From the NCBI GenBank assembly GCA_028023455.1, contig JAQFVV010006203.1, positions 14,608,348 to 14,672,347 of the forward strand: DNA of 64,000 bases, given 5' to 3'. Positions 60,720-64,000 of the stretch are shown piece after piece; the stretch's first letter is position 1, and each line of letters opens with the position of its first letter. This stretch comes from Epiperipatus broadwayi (taxonomy: Eukaryota; Onychophora; Udeonychophora; Euonychophora; Peripatidae). A program made the position numbers and the translations under genes. The notes below the pieces were generated by a model. It saw only the letters and a program-made list of their open reading frames with translations. It had not been told where the DNA came from and searched no databases.

Positions 60720-61052
60720 TAAAGTTATTGAGATTTACATCATATTAAAATGCCCATGCTATATAAGATCTTTCATATGATCATTTTATGGTTTACAATA
60801 CCAATTTTCAGTTAAATGCAAATATAATGCTTGAATATAAATGCAGTGTACAAACCCAAATTCTAATTCAAGACCATATAGATTTGTCTGGGTTTGAATT
60901 AAGTATTTACAATATGTGGGATTTGTACATTGCATTAGGATTTAAACATTACATTTGAAGTCATCTGAAGATTGATGCTGTAACCCATGAAGTACTCAAA
61001 CAGAAGACTTTATGCATGATTATTTTAATATAATATCACTATTAGAAAGTTA
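60720..61052. repeat. Imperfect palindrome, approx. 150-bp arms
   Basis: Left 60720-60872 pairs with right 60890-61052 through blocks such as AATGCAGTGTACAAACCCA against AATGCAATGTACAAATCCCA, and ATGGTTTACAATACCAAT against ATGGGTTACAGCATCAAT. Not related to the hammerhead families. Confidence 0.75.
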
Positions 61053-61636
61053 AGTATTGGTGATTTTGAATGACTGTAATTTTAGGATTTGTTTGAGTAA
61101 TTGTGTATTATTTCCAACTTACCTTTGAATGTTATGACACTGATCAGCACATGAAATATAGATCACATGATAATAATCACAAGTTGTGCACTATTTATAT
61201 GTATCTGAATGTATGTACAATAAAGAGATAAAACAATGTGATTATTTAACTGCATATAGTACCAATGGTGATGATAATGATGATTACATAAAGTACAAAT
61301 ATCAAGGGTATAAATTTCAATAATCAGAATTAAGACGAAAATAGAATGCTTTAGTAATTTAGCTAGATGATCACAGTTAAATAACAAAGATTTATAATAA
61401 TTTGCTACATACTTATTTTACACTATATATTTATAATATTTTTAATCAGATATTATCAAATCGATATCAGCCATTAAACAAAGGTATGGTATATTTGTCA
61501 CATCTTGTTCAAGCTAGAAAAATTACCAATCTATTTTACCCCTTTAATATGACTTCTTTTCTTCTGTTTTTGATGTGTGTGCAACTAGTATAGATAAAGT
61601 GTAAAAACTCAAATCCAAACATAGACTAAACAGTTT

Positions 61637-61746
61637 ATATAAGGGATTCGAACTCAGACTTTCACACGACCATCAAACTTTCCATGCTATTTCATATTGC
61701 TGATCCACCTGATCACACACATGTTGAAAAGATAAATAATCACCAA
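61637..61746 (-). mobile_element. HHR-B monomer, full SINE with target duplication
   Basis: 110 bp in minus orientation, starting TTGGTGATTATTTATC and ending TTCGAATCCCTTATAT. Exact 10-bp duplication TAAACAGTTT at 61627-61636 and 61747-61756. It has B box GAGTTCGAATCCC. The 5' end coincides with the first base after the predicted hammerhead cleavage in longer copies, so the inserted RNA was probably the 3' product of self-cleavage. Confidence 0.8.
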
Positions 61747-62327
61747 TAAACAGTTTAATAAATTAATAATAAAAAAGAATCGTCATTAAAATAAATTTAA
61801 TAACGTTATTAAAAACTACTTATACTTACTAAAGATATAATTAACAGTTCACAAAAATTTAACTATTGCATTTAAATAATATTAATAATCATTCAATGAA
61901 GAATTTTGAAAATTTATCAGATTAATAAATTGTTTCTGAAATTAAGTTTCTTTTCCTTGATTTTTTCTTTTTAAGGAAGAAAAGCAAAGTGGTATTACAA
62001 CTTTTTAAAATAAATAATTATTTTGAAAATAATCTCATGAAAATTTGAATTTTTTTTTTTTTTTAAAATAGCAATTGATAAACAAACTTTTAAAATGACC
62101 GATTAAGTTAATCCATATGTATATATGTGTCAATTTCACAAACATACTTGAAATATATAATTTACAACAAGAAATATATTTGATCGAATACAAGTATAAT
62201 TTATATACTTGTAGTTTTTTAGACGTAATTATATAAGAGATTTGAACACAGACTTTCAAGTTTTCTTTAGCTATCCGCTCTATCTCATACAACTGATATA
62301 TATGACCACACATATATGAAAAAGATC

Positions 62328-62383
62328 ATCTCCAATATAAACGTATTTCGTGCTGAACCAGCACTCAGCAGTTGGTCCAGATC
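62328..62383 (-). ncRNA. HHR-B hammerhead, left arm
   Basis: Minus strand: GAUCUGGACCAA, CUGCUGA (one core change, A to C), GUGCUG-GUU-CAGCAC (6-bp stem II), GAAA, UACGUUUAUA, UUGGAGAU. Stem I is CCAA/UUGG plus GAUC/GAUC around an internal loop. Excellent structure with a single core lesion. Confidence 0.7.
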
Positions 62384-62564
62384 ACCAACTCCACACACAC
62401 ATATATAATCAGTGCTCAGTTTATATTAAGATAGCAAATCTTCCAAACTTTAATGGATAGGCGAATTGGAGAGTGGAGTAGATTGAAGCCTATCTATTAA
62501 AGTTTGAAGATTTCCTATTATAATATAAACTGGGCACTGATTATATATATGAATGGGAGGTGAT

Positions 62565-62619
62565 AATCTATACCAACTGATGAGTACTGGCTTAGCACAA
62601 AATATGTATATTGGAGATC
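62565..62619 (+). ncRNA. HHR-B hammerhead, right arm
   Basis: CCAA, CUGAUGA (intact), GUACUG-GCU-UAGCAC (stem II with one wobble and no break), AAAA in place of GAAA, UAUGUAUA, UUGG-A-GAUC. The lesion is at the second core box, complementary to the damage in the left arm. Confidence 0.65.
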
Positions 62620-62719
62620 GTTTATCTTTTTCATATTTGTATCGGTTGTATAAGATAGAGCGAATAGCTGAAGGGAGTTTGAAAGTCTGTGTTCAAATCC
62701 CTTATATAATAACAAGAAG

Positions 62720-63100
62720 TATATTAACTATAGAACATAAGTCTATCTGTCGGAGGGGGGGGTGCTATTTTTTTTTTTAATTTGTAATTTCACCCTTTTT
62801 TAAATGATTGATTTGTTAACTAAAAAAAAAAAAAAAAATCAAAAGAAGCCAGTAAAATCGAATAGCAGCAATATAAAAGAATTTTAAGCATTGTCTTTTT
62901 CTCTTTGATTGAAGTCTTCCTTTGAAATGTGTGTTCACACTTTGGGATCATTTTGATATATTTTTGGAATTATTAAAAATACCTTTTTGCGATAATTTAT
63001 TAAGATTCATTGTGCAATAATTATTAAAAATCAAAAGTATATGCAATCACACTGTTTTATATATATTATTTTTAAAATAGAAGGTGTTAGCAAAAAAAAT
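62720..63100. other. AT-rich spacer, nothing recognised
   Basis: A G8 run, a T10 run near 62768 and an A16 run near 62822 only. Confidence 0.5.
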
Positions 63101-63115
63101 AGCAGTAATCTGATT

Positions 63116-63385
63116 AACATCACATGATCACCATTTCTTGTGCTTGCACAAACTGTTTATACTGAAGCTAAAGTCTTCATACAGTAGCGCCACCAATGCA
63201 AAGATCTAGGTGTAGTGCTCTCAGATCCAAGGCTCCTCACTAATGAAAGCCACAAGCTAGAAAATAGTGTGGGAATATTGGATGAGTAGGCACTAGATAA
63301 GGATTTTATGCACAAACCTTTTTGCACCCATTGATTACTCTGACTTGCATTGGTGGCGCTACTGTATGGAGAGTTTAGCCTCTGT
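63116..63385 (-). mobile_element. HHR-A short composite
   Basis: Same layout as 42396-42651: constant edge, then a junction near 63200, then the opposite orientation to GTTTAGCCTCTGT. Flanks GTAATCTGATT (63105-63115) and GTAATTTGATC (63386-63396) look like an 11-bp duplication with two changes. Ribozyme core decayed (CUAAUGA, GAAAA). Confidence 0.7.
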
Positions 63386-63399
63386 GTAATTTGATCAAC

Positions 63400-64000
63400 C
63401 CACATTATAAAAATAATGATCAATATGTTTTAAAATAATGTGAAATATTTTAAAAATTACATAAGTTTTAACATTTTAAAGCAGAATTTGATACATTTAT
63501 CAGATATTAATATTTTTCCATTGTATTTTGAAAACAAACTGCAAGGAGCTTTGCTTTTCTGTCTATTCAATGATGAAATTGTCTATTGTTGTTATTAGAT
63601 ATTATGTTTTCAATACTTGCAAAGTTCAAATATGAATTTTTAGAATTTTTTTCTATTCACAAATGTATTTTACTACTAAATCAAGTTAAATTTGTTGAAT
63701 TCTGATATAGAATAGCAGTTTAATATTAAAATAAAAAGTTGAAAGCTTACCAAAAGTATCACTAGGTAGAATGATTGAATCTGGCAAAATGCAGGAGGGT
63801 TAAAATTAAGTAATGGAAATTAAATATTCATATTAAATAATTAAGATAGTAAGTATAAATAAATTTTAAAGTGATCATTATTATTAAAATAAATTTACAT
63901 ATCTAAGTTTAATAGTTCACTTAATAAAGTCTATCCATTATACACTGGTATGACCTTGACAATTTTCAATGCAATTAAAAGGCTGTAATGAAGTTTCAAG
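63400..64000. other. AT-rich spacer, nothing recognised
   Basis: No repeat family or gene signal seen up to the window edge. Confidence 0.5.

Larger units (their letters stand above)
62228..62710. mobile_element. HHR-B inverted pair, extended form
   Basis: Arms 62228-62461 and 62489-62710 surround a 27-nt centre. From the centre outward each arm holds TATAAACTGRGCACTGATTA, a TA run, a hammerhead, the unit start TTGGAGATC, the GTATAAGATAGAGCG head and GTGTTCAAATCCC. This is the most complete record of the family. Confidence 0.8.

Overview
This is animal nuclear DNA: about three quarters A+T, with non-LTR retrotransposons of the RTE type, tRNA-derived SINEs, Merlin, mariner and hAT DNA transposons, a Ty3/gypsy remnant, Penelope-like remnants and many microsatellites. 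No bacterial operon, rRNA gene, functional tRNA gene or CRISPR array is visible. The mix fits an AT-rich invertebrate genome such as a mollusc, flatworm or similar animal, but nothing here fixes the species. No intact host gene is present. Three short candidate exons (26247-26308, 46628-46684 and 54204-54267) are the only hints of host coding sequence; the last encodes a convincing signal peptide that ends at a GTAAG donor.

Layout. 0-8 kb: a Merlin transposon with 264-bp inverted repeats and an exact 8-bp target duplication (941-2252), then a decayed Ty3/gypsy integrase tail (6640-7390). 12-16 kb: a composite insertion of a hammerhead-ribozyme repeat (12557-13343), a reverse transcriptase fragment, a tetranucleotide microsatellite and a 67-bp near-perfect hairpin. 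16.5-24.8 kb: a non-autonomous hAT element holding thirteen 41-bp repeats, a 700-bp palindrome built from Penelope-like C-terminal fragments, and two hammerhead-repeat palindromes. 26-32 kb: a recent 5'-truncated RTE insertion with an open 1-kb reading frame, a fold-back element and a decayed mariner carrying a SINE. 33-42 kb: decayed L1/Tx1-like and RTE-like elements. 42-64 kb: many more hammerhead-repeat copies, a twin-primed RTE copy, a hAT element nested at a fold-back element and the candidate signal-peptide exon.

The most interesting content is two unrelated dispersed repeat families that each encode a type I hammerhead ribozyme. Family HHR-A has a 457-bp unit, occurs in tandem and inverted composites, and is flanked by 11-15 bp target duplications. 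One copy (12715-12773, minus strand) keeps every core residue, both strands of stem I, stem II and the cleavage triplet. Family HHR-B is tRNA-like, with a pol III B box, and resembles in organisation the Schistosoma Sm-alpha SINEs and animal retrozymes. One monomer (61637-61746) starts exactly at the predicted self-cleavage site and is flanked by an exact 10-bp duplication. Penelope-like and RTE remnants in the same window are candidate sources of the reverse transcriptase that moved them. The resulting inverted pairs fill the window with long potential double-stranded RNA.

Stretches not listed as features were read and gave only AT-rich sequence without recognisable content.
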